Source: Trichuris trichiura (lineage: Eukaryota > Nematoda > Enoplea > Trichinellida > Trichuridae). From it: 64,000 bases of DNA. The stretch's first letter is position 1. Each line of letters starts with the position of its first letter. Of the stretch, positions 1 through 13,804 are shown one piece after another. The stretch is taken from positions 62,001-126,000 of the forward strand of contig JBAJFE010000040.1 in the NCBI GenBank assembly GCA_037903355.1. Reading direction: 5' to 3'. Made by a program: the position numbers and the translations under genes. Below the pieces are notes generated by a model. It was not told where the DNA came from, searched no databases, and saw only the letters and a program-made list of their open reading frames with translations.

Positions 1-40
1 TGAAGTATTGACTTTTTTGCTATTGTGGATTGGACTTTAG

Positions 41-408
41 ATTTACGTGCAATCCAGATTGAGCTGGCCTATCATTAGTCATCTGGTGAAACCATTTATT
101 CAATTTCTTCTTTTGTGCATTGCATTTTCTGTTGCTTTGTCGCGGGTGTCCGACTTCAAGCACCATTGGAGTGACGTGCTCACAGGTTTATTCATAGGCA
201 GCACTATCGCCATCCTGTTGGTAAGTGTTGTGTTTATTCAGGGCGATTCCGTAGCGTGAAAAAGTAGCATTTTCCTTGTTTGTAGACTATATTCGTAATG
301 GGAATATTTGAGCTGGAAGGAAAGCGTTTCCCTCAGTACAACAAAGAGCATTTGCCAACAAAGGATGTGGCGGACATGAGTGAATTGCAGCAGGTGGCCA
401 GCAAGTGA
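41..408 (+). CDS. PLPP: Phospholipid phosphatase (LPP/PAP2 family), 3'-terminal exons
   Basis: These are the last two coding exons, 41-220 and 286-408, of a lipid phosphate phosphatase. The family is integral to membranes and dephosphorylates phosphatidic acid, lysophosphatidate and related lipids on the outer leaflet. Exon 41-220 follows an AG acceptor (ctttag) and encodes a hydrophobic helix, then SRVSDFKHHWSDVLTG, which is catalytic motif 3 of the PAP2 superfamily with its active-site His, then another hydrophobic helix. The GTAAGT donor and TTTGTAG acceptor join in phase 0 to a short hydrophilic tail ending SELQQVASK-stop. Motifs 1 and 2 lie upstream, outside the window. The motif match is close, so the family call is firm; the paralogue is not determined. 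Confidence 0.9.
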
Positions 409-1374
409 AAGCTTCAGAAAAGGGGGCGCATATTCCTCTTGCTTTGCCCAGTTATTTTTTGCTTGCATACTTAACGCCAGTTGTTGGCCCCTGAACCGCT
501 TTAGCCACGTTTTCTTTGCTTTGCTCCGTTATTCCCATCCAAAAGCTGCTGCTTTCCTTTTCTTTGTTCGTGCAAGTTTAACGTTGAATGTTTCAAGCAT
601 AATGCATCTCGTCTAGCCACTGTTTAAACTTTCAGTTATTAGGCTACCATTACGAACATATCGTTTTTGCTTGTTTCTTTTATCTACTATTACAGTGTGG
701 TTTTATTACATGTGAAGTTGTTTTACTTAAAATTTTTAATCAATGCCTGTATTCTTCAAGCAGTATTAGCTTGGACGAAATGAAAATTTAAATAATTGCT
801 TCCCGCCTGCATGCGAAAGCTCTTATTGCTGCAACCCTTTGAACTGACCATAATAATATTCCTTGCACTCAGAGGTGGTCCCTACACGTAGCATAGGGTC
901 TTTATTGATTGGTTTAGTCGTATAAATTGCTTTACTTTCCAAATGAAGTAATATTGATATTAATAATTACCGTAGACTGTCTGTTCTCCATTTTGAAACC
1001 GTCTTCAAAGTCACTACGTGTTTTTGGTTCGACCGAAGGTGACGCTTCTATCATCTAAGTTGAAAACGGTGGTACCACCTCGGTTTGTTTATTTAGTTTA
1101 CCATATCTCCAAAACTACGTGCAGTGTGCTAGCAGTTAGGCTTGAAAATTCAAGGCGTAAGAATTGCTTGTTTTCCTGCTTGGTTTGAATATGCAAGTTT
1201 TGCTTTATGCGTCGATATGCTTTCTTATAGCTTAAGCGGTTCGACTGATCGACTTGGTTTTCAACTCTGTACATGGCCAACTGTTTCAAAATGAATTGAA
1301 GAGAAGGTGACATCATTAATTGAATTTTATTTTTTTATGAAGTCCTACTTGCTGAAAACGTTTGTACAGATGAG

Positions 1375-1612
1375 CTTTTGGGTGGTTCTGCAGGTTATGC
1401 GCCCCGCTGTCATACTGTAGAGCTGCTGGAGATCCAGCTTCGCCCTTACGTAATACTAAGCTTAAAATCAGGATAGAATTTTGACCTAGGCTTAAGTAAG
1501 GGAAACGCAGGATAGCCGGCATGCTTGGCGGTAAGGGCGGAACAAGATGATGGCATGCTTAATAACAACGAACCTGCTTTTCTCAGACGGTGCGGCGCCT
1601 AAGCGGCAAGAC
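1375..1612. mobile_element. Palindromic MITE (copy 1)
   Basis: Shares the left end with GTCATACTGTA, the central mirror-like TTAAGCTT/AAGCCTTA core flanked by (C)CTTAC and GTAAGGG, a segment like CAGGATAGCCGGCA, and the right end AACCTGC...TCAGACGGTG with six other places in this window. Non-coding, roughly 200-240 bp, degenerate. Exact ends and target duplication are not resolved. Confidence 0.6.
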
Positions 1613-2017
1613 TTTTTTTGAGTTTGGTTTCCGATGACTTTGTAGCGACGTAAAGCAGTTAAGCGTAGTGGTCATAAGCTGAGTATTAACCAGGTGTTGT
1701 AAATATTAGTATTCTTTTAAATATTGAACAATCGAGTAGGATGAAATTCGTTCATTTAATATTGGCGTTTAAAAAATTTTTACAATTTGTTATAGCGGGT
1801 GAAAAATGTTATTTTTGCGTTTTAAAAGCAGGAACAACAAAGTCACGGGACGCCCCAGGGAGACTATACGCACGAGCACGTTTATAGGTAAATTGCAAAC
1901 GTGAAACTGTCCACGTTCAAAGAAGTTGCAGAATACAAGTTTTCGCTGAAGCAAGTCTGCTACGAATGAATAAATGGGATCACGTCTTTTATGCACCCTA
2001 TCTTCAAAGAAATGCAG

Positions 2018-2215
2018 GTTCCTTTCTGCTAAACCTGCAGCAATCCTGTTCTAACTTTACTGGCAAGTTTGCCAGCTATTCTGTTCCGCTCGTACTTAAG
2101 CTTAAACCAAAATATAAGCTTAAAGTTTAGGCTTCGACTTACGGAAGGGCAGAACGGGATGCCAAGTTACAGTATGACACTCGGCGCGTATAACCGACGT
2201 GACTCAAGCAATGAA
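2018..2215. mobile_element. Palindromic MITE (copy 2, opposite orientation)
   Basis: Begins near GCAGGTTCC, has TTAAGCTTAAACC and AATATAAGCTTAAAG in the centre, then CGGAAGGGCAGAACGGGATG, and ends near ACAGTATGAC, the reverse complement of the left end of copy 1. Same family as copy 1, inverted relative to it. Confidence 0.6.
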
Positions 2216-2596
2216 AGAGTTCTAAAAGTTCTATATTAATTCCTTCGTTATTGAATGTTAATAAGTATGATTCTGCACAGCGGCATAAGTTTTCATTTCT
2301 TTATACCGAAGCAAAAAGTTCATCGAATGGTCAAAGTTTAAATAGCATGCAGATCGTTCAGAACAATCTGCGCCCTGCATTCAACCACTTTATTCATATT
2401 ATTAACATTAATAATAGTTCGGATTATGGCTAACAGGGGATAATGCGTTTTCAGCATTTGTGCTTCTTCACAGTATATTTTAAAAAGTATCAGTAAAAAG
2501 TGTTTCAAAATTGACTTCAAATATCCCCACCTTTTCGCTTCGAAGATAAACGAAAGTCTTTTTTCCTGACCTCACCTAAAAGTAATAAATTTTTGT

Positions 2597-4871
2597 TTCT
2601 AAAGACAGGATGTCTTTTAACAGGCTTGGGTTGTTTCATATTTGATGTTCTGATTCACGGGTTTGGCCTGTTGGATGTATCTGCAAGTAAACTGCAAAGT
2701 GCCCTACCAACGAATGGATGAGCAAATTGTTAGAGAAATTACAGAACTCCCCACCACTGCTGACGGAACAAGAGCTGCATGTGCCACAAGAGCAAAGTGC
2801 CCTACCAACGAATGGATGAGCAAATTGTTAGAGAAATTACAGAGCTCCCCACCACTGCTGACGACGGAACAAGAGCAGTTCCGAAACGTACGGTATTCCA
2901 ACATTTTATCTTCGTTGATGCCAATTTTTTAAAAATGCAATACGTGAATTTTAGCTTTAAGTTTTTTGCATTATTCCGTTTGGTTGCTTATAGCAGCGTT
3001 TGCTACGACAAAGATGTGGCGCTAACTTGCCTTCCACCCGTCTGTACTTATGCTTTCTTTGCCCCGTCATCTTATTGGGGCAATTCAATCGTGCTCAACG
3101 CAGCTTAGCGTAGACGCTTTACGGAAAATTTCGGCAGCCTTAGCTGAATTAAGGCTTCGTGTTGGGTACAGCATGCCATGCTGTAAGAATGTTTAGTGCT
3201 TTCAGCCTTCGCAAACGACGCCATTGTTGCAACATGAAAGGACATCCGGGCGAGATGTGCACTGAAACTTTTACGATGGAAACAAGATTCAAAAGAATTG
3301 GTTTTCTCTTAAATATCCCGCAAAATATTGCAGCAACTTTCCTTCGCAATCAATGGTGACTTTCGTGATTCGTCGTTAGCGAAAGAGCAAATAGAATGAC
3401 CGCTTTTTCGTATACTTTTCTTTCACGACTGTATAGCGGCCGGTGAGTTCGTAAAAAAAGTGATTTTCAGTGCTGCAAGTTTTTTCAATAAACTTCACGA
3501 CGAAGTATGTATTTAACATTTACATCCAAGAAAGCATTAAAGACAACAACGTTGCCATTTTACGACAAACGTCGTAACTTTACTTTTTGGGCTACTTCCA
3601 GCAGATTGTGCTCCCCATCCCTGGAGGCACTATGTTAAACAGTTAAACATAAAAACGTTCTTCAACACATGCAGACTTGATGGCGGGAAGAAACTTATCC
3701 CGAGAGTTCTGCTTCGCATGTGTGTAAGAGAAGGACGTTAAAAATTATCCTTACGCTATTGCAGTATATTCCTGCGCATATTGTTAAGCAATTTGCAGCA
3801 GCAGCGGCAGCATTATGACATTAACGTTTTCCTATTATAGCATCGGTGGAACTCCTGCTTTATGAATTTTAACACTGTTAACATAATGATCCTGACAATC
3901 GCTAATCCATCCGTTTGTAGAGCAATTGTTTCGTTTAATTACAGACACCAACAAAAAAAACGGGAATAGCCGTATATGACCTTTACTAAAGAGAAAAAGC
4001 GGCATTTATTTGCCAATCAATAACGGCTACCAACCCTTCTGAAATAAACGAGATGGTTCAGAGTTCAAAACGCAACTTCATGGCAACGACAACATAGAAG
4101 AATTGAGCAGACCGCTAATTCATATCGTTATATCGTTCGTGCCGTCATTGGCTTTACAAACCACAAGACAATATTATCGTCAACCATGGACATGACAGCA
4201 GCACTGACATTCAAAAATAGGGATAATCCCTTTGCAGATGTGCAAGCAGGAACTACCACAAATTGCTACAGCTGCCTCTGTATGCATTTATCCTTCGGTT
4301 GTCTCGCCGTCCTTATGAGCAATGACCTCTCATAAGCGTATTCGTTTAAACGAGCGATGCCATTGCGCTGAGTCTACTTGGAATAGGCGCTGGCAGAATT
4401 TACAGCACACATATAGCATCCACGAAGGCAAGGCGCTTCGAAGCAATGCTGCGGTGCTGTGATACAGCCCGGGAATACCATTTCGTAGGCGCTTTGACGT
4501 TGAGCGGCCATTCTCGTGGAGCCAACGTCCTATCTTAAAAGAATGACGTGGCACGCATAGAGACCTCACATCTTCATCAATTTTTGCCATTCAACCATAA
4601 ACCGGCGCCCGTACGCGCGCAACCGATTCGTCAATAGCGTACGGAACCAGAAGGCTGAACAAAGGCCAAAGGAACTTGTGCTCCGGTGCGACAGCTACTG
4701 AATATCATTTCGTAGGCGCTTTGGCGTTGGGTTTGGACGCTTTCCTGCTTCTATAATCAAATATCATAAAAATATTCCCACGCTTCTTTCCATCCAACAG
4801 GCCAAACCCGTGAATCAGAAGATCAAATATGAAACAACCCAAGCCTGTTAAAAGACATCCTGTCTTTAGAA
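2597..4871. mobile_element. Segment bounded by 81-bp near-perfect inverted repeats
   Basis: Bases 2597-2677 and 4791-4871 are inverted copies of each other, 81 bp each with a single mismatch, 2.1 kb apart. A partial third relative of this end lies at about 41,510-41,560. Inside are a tandem duplication (2,693-2,885) and the first ATATCRT array. No transposase is visible, so this could be a non-autonomous element, or two solo insertions of a short repeat in opposite orientation. The right copy is flanked by a 12-bp direct repeat (GCTTCTTTCCAT at 4782-4793 and 4872-4883), which favours the second reading for that copy. Confidence 0.55.
2693..2885 (+). repeat. Tandem duplication with a coding-like repeat
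   Basis: Two copies, about 2,693-2,775 and 2,793-2,876, of a sequence that in one frame reads CPTNEWMSKLLEKLQ followed by a SPPLLT-type stretch, ending with EQEQFRNVRYS. The same block occurs once, inverted, at about 41,391-41,490. Substitutions between copies are few. It may be a captured exon carried by a repeat; I do not recognise the protein. Confidence 0.5.
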
Positions 4872-5190
4872 GCTTCTTTCCATATCGTAATTGCTAGTTC
4901 GGCGAGAACTTTTGGGCCCACACGCTGCAGACCACGCAACGCAATTTAAATATAGCAATTGCTTTTATGGAAACTTTTTTCTCCATATCGTTATATCTAA
5001 GCCGCTAAGGCACTGGAAAACAAAATATTGGTGGAGTGCACGAAGCTACCCACCCCCGAAATATCGTCATGTTAAACCGTAACCATAGGCCATTGAATGG
5101 AGGAAGAAGCAGCATTGAAAAGCATATACATCTTCTTTGTATGTCACCTTCTTCAAAGTGGACTACAGATATATCATTCCCCAAACGCTT
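4110..5190 (+). repeat. ATATCRT heptamer array 1
   Basis: The heptamer ATATCGT or ATATCAT recurs on the + strand (for example near 4121, 4129, 4698, 4762, 4882, 4984, 5054 and 5169) in sequence that is otherwise not obviously repeated. The longer context is often AATATCATTTCGTAGGCGCT. Also seen at 13.3, 20.2, 24.8 and 35 kb. Function unknown. Confidence 0.5.
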
Positions 5191-5559
5191 GGATGATGTC
5201 TCGCTTGCTTGGTCACTTTCGCTGACAGCGATGAAACGGTGTTGCATGATGGGGCAGTGGTGCACCGACATACGACACTATTCGCTCACAACACTGCCAC
5301 GTAGGTAATTTCTGGACGCTACTGCTTCAATTCCACTTTAAAACGACAGCATGGCTCTTTAAAGTAGTCATTTTAGCGGTATTCAGGTAGGCATTCAGCT
5401 GCACATTATTATGTTCCGTTTTTAAACAAACACCATCAATTCAATAACAACTTGATGCCAGCCAGAAGCAAGAGCAAATATTCAAGACTATTACAAACAT
5501 TGAACTTCGTAACCGCACCAAGAAGAGACTTTCCGGGCGTTCCAGAAAAGCACCACAGA

Positions 5560-6940
5560 ATTACAGTACAATAACAGAATGCAGGTGAAAAAGAGAGGAA
5601 CTTTTGTCCCTGCTAATCACGACGGGTGTACGATACGTGCGCTTAAGCCGAAAATGGACTACCGTTTCGCTAGCGCTCAATCAATCCCTAAATATTGAAC
5701 TGTCTTGCCTTCACTGAGTCAAAAGAACAGTTTTCTTCTGCAGCCATCAACTGTCACCTGAACCCCAAAAACAACTAAATTGTAACAGAGATTATGCAAA
5801 AATGTTGAGCCACATGGCGGAATAAATATACAGCCATTACAAACTACGAACAGCGTACGCCTAAGGCGACTTCGTATTTATTATAGCAGAAAGAAAGGGA
5901 GCGTAAAAGGAAGCTGAGCGGGTGCCCCAAAGTTCGGCATATTGTTTATACGCTGAAAAAGTAAACGCAACTCCACTAACCATACCCAAACATTTAATGT
6001 TCATTAATTATAAACGCAAAAGAGCAACAACGTTGCAGGAATTTTGATAGCATGTTTACCCGTCAAGTAAATCAAGTTTTTAAGTCCGGAATGATAATTC
6101 AAAATTGTCGGTTAATAATAGAACATCTAAAACCGATTTCTATTTCGGATAAATTCCCTAAAACTTGTACAGTTCTAAGCAAACGCCCTTTCTAAAAATT
6201 TACCCCCTACATTACTGTAGATTATCAAAAAGCTTACCGCTTTCAAGGTCGTCAAAATCAAGTCAAACTGACGAAACAAAATTGTTTTGTCACCAGAACA
6301 GCAGTTAGCCGCTTCATCATGCCCTTTTTGGGACTTAGAACGCACAACATGGAATAGATGGGTTGCTACCGTACGCATTAAATCTTGCACATCATTTATT
6401 TGGTGTATTTTTTTCTGAAGGATCCGCAATGGGTTTGGCAACTTTAATTTTAATGTTTACTTCTCTGTCAGCTTCGTTGCAAAATTCCTCACACGCAGCC
6501 TAGCGCATTTCCTCATACTTGCTTGTACTTAATTTTGTACCGCGCGAACCTTTCAGAACATATTGGTGCCTTTCAAGTCCTACTCATTCCAGTTTTTCTT
6601 TGTAAATTTTTTACAATAGGCTTTTTCGCAGAGATCAGTTATGACGTTACGCTGTTTCTCGCTACTTTCCTTTGTAGAGAAGCTCCGTTTGCGTTCAGCG
6701 TTATAGGAATATGCTTTTCCAGTACCGCTGATAAGCTATGGGAAATCGTGCATTGTATATGATAATTAAAAACTTGCTTTGCTTACACATGACACAATGC
6801 AGTTAACGTGACGCTACTGTCGTTTGATGATAAGATTATTTTCGAACTTTTCCGGGAGTAGTTTTTACTTCGAATATCTTTAGTTGGATGACATGTAGCG
6901 GCGTAGTCGCTGCTATCCTGCCTTTGTAGCGAGTGAACTT
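5560..6940. other. Intergenic DNA, nothing recognised
   Basis: No exon, RNA gene or repeat family that I can support. The 5' flank of MRPL3 lies at the right end. A CTTTGTAG acceptor-like site near 6929, about 18 nt before the MRPL3 ATG, could be a trans-splice site. Confidence 0.4.
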
Positions 6941-6946
6941 TTAACA

Positions 6947-9768
6947 ATGAATCGGTTATTGGCAGTTGGTTCAACCAGCGTACTTCGTCTGCCGGATACT
7001 GTGGCGCTCAGGTTCATTTGCAGCAAATGACGTTTGTTTTTACTAATTCAGAGTTTTAGAGGCGGACTTTTCTTTGGTCAAATTCGACATTCGCGTAGAA
7101 CCACTTCTCTTCCGCCATGGAGGATCCGACCGTATCATGGTGCTTTTCAAAGTTTCAAATTTGTATAATTTTTTAACTTTTCCATTTTAGGTTATTTAGC
7201 GGAAAACTTGTCGCCAAAAAGCGTCTCTTTTCTTCAAGAGGCTGGTTTAGAATTGTACATGGACAAAGCACGCTTGGCTAGAGTTGACGACGGCTTGTTC
7301 GTACCACAAGAGTGGAAACCAGGGTTAGTGTTGGAATGTCCGTTTGCTCAGACGATATTTTGAATATCTGAATATAGATCTGTACGATGTGGACTGGTTT
7401 GTCGCAAGCTTGGCAATTTACCTCAATATACCCGTGACGGCACTCGAGTGTTATGCACTCTACTTGAAGTATTCCCTTTCTTGTACTTTTCCTTATAATG
7501 ACGTCACCTGATGATCTTTTGAGGTTCTCGATAATCATGTTATAAGTTACACCGATCCCGAAACTTGGTATAAGCATTCCTCAGTTGGAAAGAAGGAAGG
7601 GCTTAAACGTCTTGGTCGTATTACAATTGGCGTTGATAGTGCAGATCCACAACTGGTAATATTTCCATTGTCGGGATAATATTGCGCTGCTTTGCCAACT
7701 GTTATCCTTCATACGCTACAATAGCGAAATACTTTCCTTGTGCGCCGCTTGAAAATTTCCCATTTTAGTTCACAGCCGCTTATCGTGGCCTTTTCATGAA
7801 AGCCGGGGTATTGCCTAAACGGAAGTTGGCCTCATTTGCCGTGACACCAGATGCGGCTATTGCACCGGGAACTCGACTGTACGCAAACCATTTTACGATT
7901 GGCCAATACGTTGATATTTGGGGGCATACGTAAGTCGACTTTCATTTCTGCCGAGCACAATTATCCTTTTCTTTTAAGCATTGATTATGGCTTTCAAGGT
8001 GTCATGGTTCGATGGGGTTTTAAGGGTATGCCGAAAACGCACGGTGTTACGAAAACTCACAGGCGTCCAGGAGCTATTGGCACGAGCGTACGTACTGCTT
8101 GTAAATGCGAATAGGGGATTATATGTCATCTACAGTAGGAACGAACTTGAGAATCCGAACTAACTTTGCAGGCGGCAGTTTGATTTTTCAGCCTTACTCG
8201 TCCTCTCGCCTTTCCTTTGAATGTTACTGCTTAGCCTATTCACAGTTAGATTTCCGAAAGGTGACTTATGTAATAATTGATGTCCTACAAATAACGCCTT
8301 ACCGGTTGAACGCAATTGTACTTCATTTTCAATAGAGATAACCAAATTTTTTCTTGGCTATTTATCATTGCGGTATCCATTTAGGGAGATGCGTGCGTTA
8401 AGCCTGGAAAGAAAATGCCGGGTCATATGGGCAGCGAGTGGAGAGTTATTCGCGGACTGCAGGTATTTCTTGTACTTACTGGTCGCATTGTTGTCCCACC
8501 TTTTTTTTGTTTTTCTTGCAGCCTAATTCCTCTACCTATAAATACACTAAAAAATCGAATTTTGATACATTTTCTAAGACTATGATTTCCTAGCGCGCTT
8601 ACAGTTTTGAGTATTAGTGTTCTTCCGCACCTGTCAATTGTGGGGAAAGTCTGAGAAATGCAAGAGCTTTTGAATGTTACAGAAATCGATTCGCTTTCTC
8701 TATTTGCCTGCAAGCAACACGGTAACGCTAACAGTAATTAGGTTTGTTCCACTCGTAAATTTACAGTAAGATGAAAAGCAAAGATTTTTCATTTTTGAAA
8801 AATGCACGCTTCCTTTCTGTCAAGCATGCTGACTATCCCGTCCTGCCCTTACCTAAGCCGAAGCCAAAATATAAGGCTTATATCCATGTTCAGGCTTAGG
8901 TGACGGTCGACCAGGATGGCCAACAAAGTCGCAATACGACAGCGGGACGCGTAGCCGCGTAGCTTCTCTTTACAAGTGGAACGAACCTGATTATTGTCAG
9001 AATACTGTATTGTTTGCGGGCAAATAAGAAGGGAGATCTTAAGCTCTTATCTTAAAAATTAAAATGCAAATGCACAGGTTTGTAATGAATCTGATATGTC
9101 GAATTATATTTTTAAAAAACTGTAACTTGGATTATTTCAAAAATTTAAAATCTTTGTCGCTTGTGAGCGACACCCACTGGAGTCTTAGTCTTTGCTTTCA
9201 GATTGGCAGTTTCTTTGCGCATTATAAATACAGCTTCTTCTTCTCCAAGATTGAGGACGTATTTTGCGGCTCATATCCTTTAAATATAGGTTTTTACAAG
9301 AAGCGGTTGTGTTTTCCCTTTAAAGCTGATGACTGCTTTAATATTTATGATCATACACCCTTTAAAGGTTGTGCAACTACATTATTGCTTTTTGTTCAGA
9401 TTGTCCGCATCAATGTTAAAGACCAAGTGCTATATGTGAAAGGTACCGCAGTGCCCGGAGATGTAAACTCTTTGGTATACGTGAAGGATAGCTGCATTAT
9501 TCCCAAGCGCGTTCAAGTATTGATTTTCAACTTTTCTTGCTGCTGATCAGAAATGTTGCCTTTTTCTTCTTCTTCTTAGAATCCTCATTTTCCCACCTAC
9601 TATCCAAATAAGGACGATGAGCATAAGCAGTTGGACGAAGAGCAATTTGTGGACGAGCTGTTCAATTTCTCCGATCCGACTATTGAATTTCCAAAGGAAG
9701 ACGAGAAAACGGTAGCTGCGAAGAGGCAGCAATCGACAGTCAAAAAGCAGGCGAAAGTCAAAAAGTAG
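6947..9768 (+). CDS. MRPL3: Mitochondrial large ribosomal subunit protein uL3m
   Basis: Ten exons join in frame: 6947-7011, 7060-7139, 7191-7323, 7378-7468, 7524-7655, 7769-7929, 7979-8087, 8385-8462, 9400-9510, 9580-9768, giving about 382 aa (human MRPL3 is 348). All introns are GT-AG and most are 48-113 bp. uL3m is an early-assembly protein of the mitoribosome that reaches towards the peptidyl-transferase centre. Diagnostic stretches are [22 protein letters not shown] and [10 protein letters not shown]; the end ([12 protein letters not shown]) matches the conserved FPTYFPDGDEE tail. The first 20 or so residues look like a mitochondrial targeting peptide. Intron 8 (8463-9399) is long and contains a MITE. 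Exon 9 uses a weak donor (CGC|gttcaa). The start is the first ATG in frame after an upstream stop. ETFA follows in the same direction. Confidence 0.93.
8795..8960. mobile_element. Palindromic MITE inside MRPL3 intron 8 (copy 3)
   Basis: Contains GCCCTTACCTAAGCCGAAGC, AATATAAGGCTTATAT and CAGGCTTAGGTGACGG, i.e. the palindromic core, with GTCCTGCC and CAGGATGGCC flanks as in the other copies. It lies wholly within the 937-bp intron between exons 8 and 9. Confidence 0.65.
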
Positions 9769-9782
9769 CCTTTATCCATTGA

Positions 9783-9788
9783 AATAAA
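9783..9788 (+). terminator. MRPL3 poly(A) signal
   Basis: AATAAA 15 bases after the MRPL3 stop codon, in an AT-rich context. It implies a very short 3' UTR. Confidence 0.7.
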
Positions 9789-9870
9789 TAATTTCTTGCG
9801 ACGCGACTGACCTTGCAAACGGCAGTGACTTAACAGCTCCCTACCTGTTACCCTTTAGTTCTTCCTTATT

Positions 9871-9896
9871 TTTCTGATTGCTTTTTCACAGCAGTA
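9871..9896 (+). promoter_or_regulatory. Probable trans-splice acceptor ahead of ETFA
   Basis: TTTTTCTGATTGCTTTTTCACAGCAG ends in AG at 9891 (and again at 9894), two to five bases before the ETFA ATG. It lies about 105 bases after the MRPL3 poly(A) signal. This arrangement and spacing are those of spliced-leader addition at a downstream operon gene in nematodes. It could instead be the acceptor of a cis-spliced 5' UTR intron. Confidence 0.5.
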
Positions 9897-12219
<2,323 letters not shown>

Positions 12220-12296
12220 TCTAAGAGAATTCGCACTGGTTGCATAATTATCACTTGCCCGCCGTATTCACTGTTTTTGATTCTGAGAATTTTATG

Positions 12297-12302
12297 AATA
12301 AA
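12297..12302 (+). terminator. ETFA poly(A) signal
   Basis: AATAAA 78 bases after the ETFA stop codon, in AT-rich DNA. Confidence 0.65.
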
Positions 12303-12889
12303 TTATTTACTCCCGGAAATACGCGTTCAACACTTTCGGCTCAGTCGCTGACATGACTTGTAATTCGATTGTCGAAAACATTAAGTGTCTCGTTCGGGAA
12401 ATCGAGCAGTGGCAGCTTTGAACAACTGATGTTCTCCTTTTCTCCGTCTTCACGGCTATACGCGGCATTTTATGGAGTTAGATTTTACGTGCGGCTCGAG
12501 TCTCAACATGGACACACTGAAAAGGAATACATCGGCTTCTTTATTCTTGCAATATCGGCACAAGACTTCCTCAGTACTACACTACTGGTACGGTACCATT
12601 CACTCTAGCGTGCGTGGAAGCCATTGCACCGCTTCAACTCATTGATATGCCACTACTTTCTTTCAGTTCGACATTCTCGCGAGAACATTACAACTCGACA
12701 ATTGAATATCCTCTAGTTGTCGCTTTGGCGTTGGGCTACGTGTCTGCTGGTTTTAACAACCAATCACCATGACTCTTTAAAGTACTACCTTCACTATCAT
12801 AATCAGCACTGCTGTTGACAAACTGACCGAGCATCCAGCCTATATCTCAGTCGGCTATCAAAATAATTCATCTGAAGCAAATCCACGTG
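12303..12889. other. Intergenic DNA between ETFA and the giant inverted repeat
   Basis: No exon recognised. The sequence resembles the ATATC-motif type DNA of 4-5 kb, for instance CTTTGGCGTTGGGC near 12,720, which also occurs near 4,723 and, inverted, near 20,855. Confidence 0.4.
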
Positions 12890-13337
12890 TGTAATTTGAA
12901 CCAAAAGCTCATCCTCTGGCAAGCTTTCTCCTCAGCCAACCAGCAGCTTCTCGTAAACCGTAGTCCATACACCGGCTTCTTTAATGACATATCATTCCGC
13001 CGTACGAGCTACTACATCATCTGCTACTCTTACATTACAGGCTGGCTTCTCGCGTACGGCGTTCAAAAGCCTCAATCTAATCCCATTACTTGACGCTCTT
13101 ACCCATTATATCATTGACAGCGTGCACGTTTAGCTATTCGTATCCACACAAAGCCAAACAAAGATTTGACTGCTAATTAGTACCAAGGGCGTAAGTGACG
13201 AGATCGGTTAAATGTTCAATAAAATATCATAAAAGTAAATGTTCAAAGCACATCACTCTTTTTCTGTGATTGCCGCGTAAAAAAAAGTTCCAGCTAACAT
13301 CGGATATTTTTTCTTCAGCACGCTGTCGCTACGAAAC

Positions 13338-13804
13338 ATATCGTCAAGCTGTCAGACGAGTACTGGGACAGCTTTCTGGCGCTACCCACTCCATCAATAT
13401 CGTATAATACTTTACAGCCTCGTAACAACATATGTCCCACCAAGAACTAATATCATTTTATACGCCACTCAGAGCTGTGCTGCTTCTGTGATCACACCAG
13501 CAAGAACTCAATATCATTATGCCTTCTTCAGAGATTGACGGCATGTTGAAGAGTCATTCTCTGTTCCATATCGTAAGTATTTAAACTCGCTGACATATCG
13601 TAGAAGGTAAGCAAGAGATTAGACGATTTCGACGTTCAATCAAATGACATTATTAAAACATTGGCATATCTTCAGTAAACGTTGTCCGTCATCGGATAAC
13701 ATGGCAGCTATTGCTAAGTGACCTGCGAATATCATTTTGTAGCCGCTTGCAAGTTGGTTTGTGTGCTTTCTTACTCTAACCAAGAATAAGTACAACCATA
13801 TCAT
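13338..13804 (+). repeat. ATATCRT heptamer array 2 (most regular)
   Basis: Exact ATATCGT or ATATCAT starts at 13338, 13397, 13450, 13511, 13568, 13595, 13729 and 13798, with a one-mismatch ATATCTT at 13666. All are on the + strand, and most are 53-71 bases apart. The intervening sequence is not a recognisable tandem repeat. The mirror arm carries the same array on the - strand at about 35.0-35.5 kb. Confidence 0.6.

Larger units (their letters stand above)
409..2596. other. Intergenic DNA with two palindromic MITE copies
   Basis: Apart from two copies of a palindromic MITE (about 1,375-1,612 and 2,018-2,215), I see no exon that I can support here. Open frames are short, AT-rich and lack family motifs. 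The 3' UTR of the phosphatase gene presumably occupies the first few hundred bases. Confidence 0.5.

Noticed and set aside
9064..9546. 160-codon open frame on + strand
   Set aside because: It is intron 8 sequence of MRPL3 read through into exon 9; the exon ends at 9510 and the frame beyond is intronic.
13338..13804. C. elegans-type piRNA (Ruby motif) cluster
   Set aside because: The CTGTTTCA core is not what repeats here, and clade I nematodes are reported to lack piRNAs; only the analogy is kept as a hypothesis.
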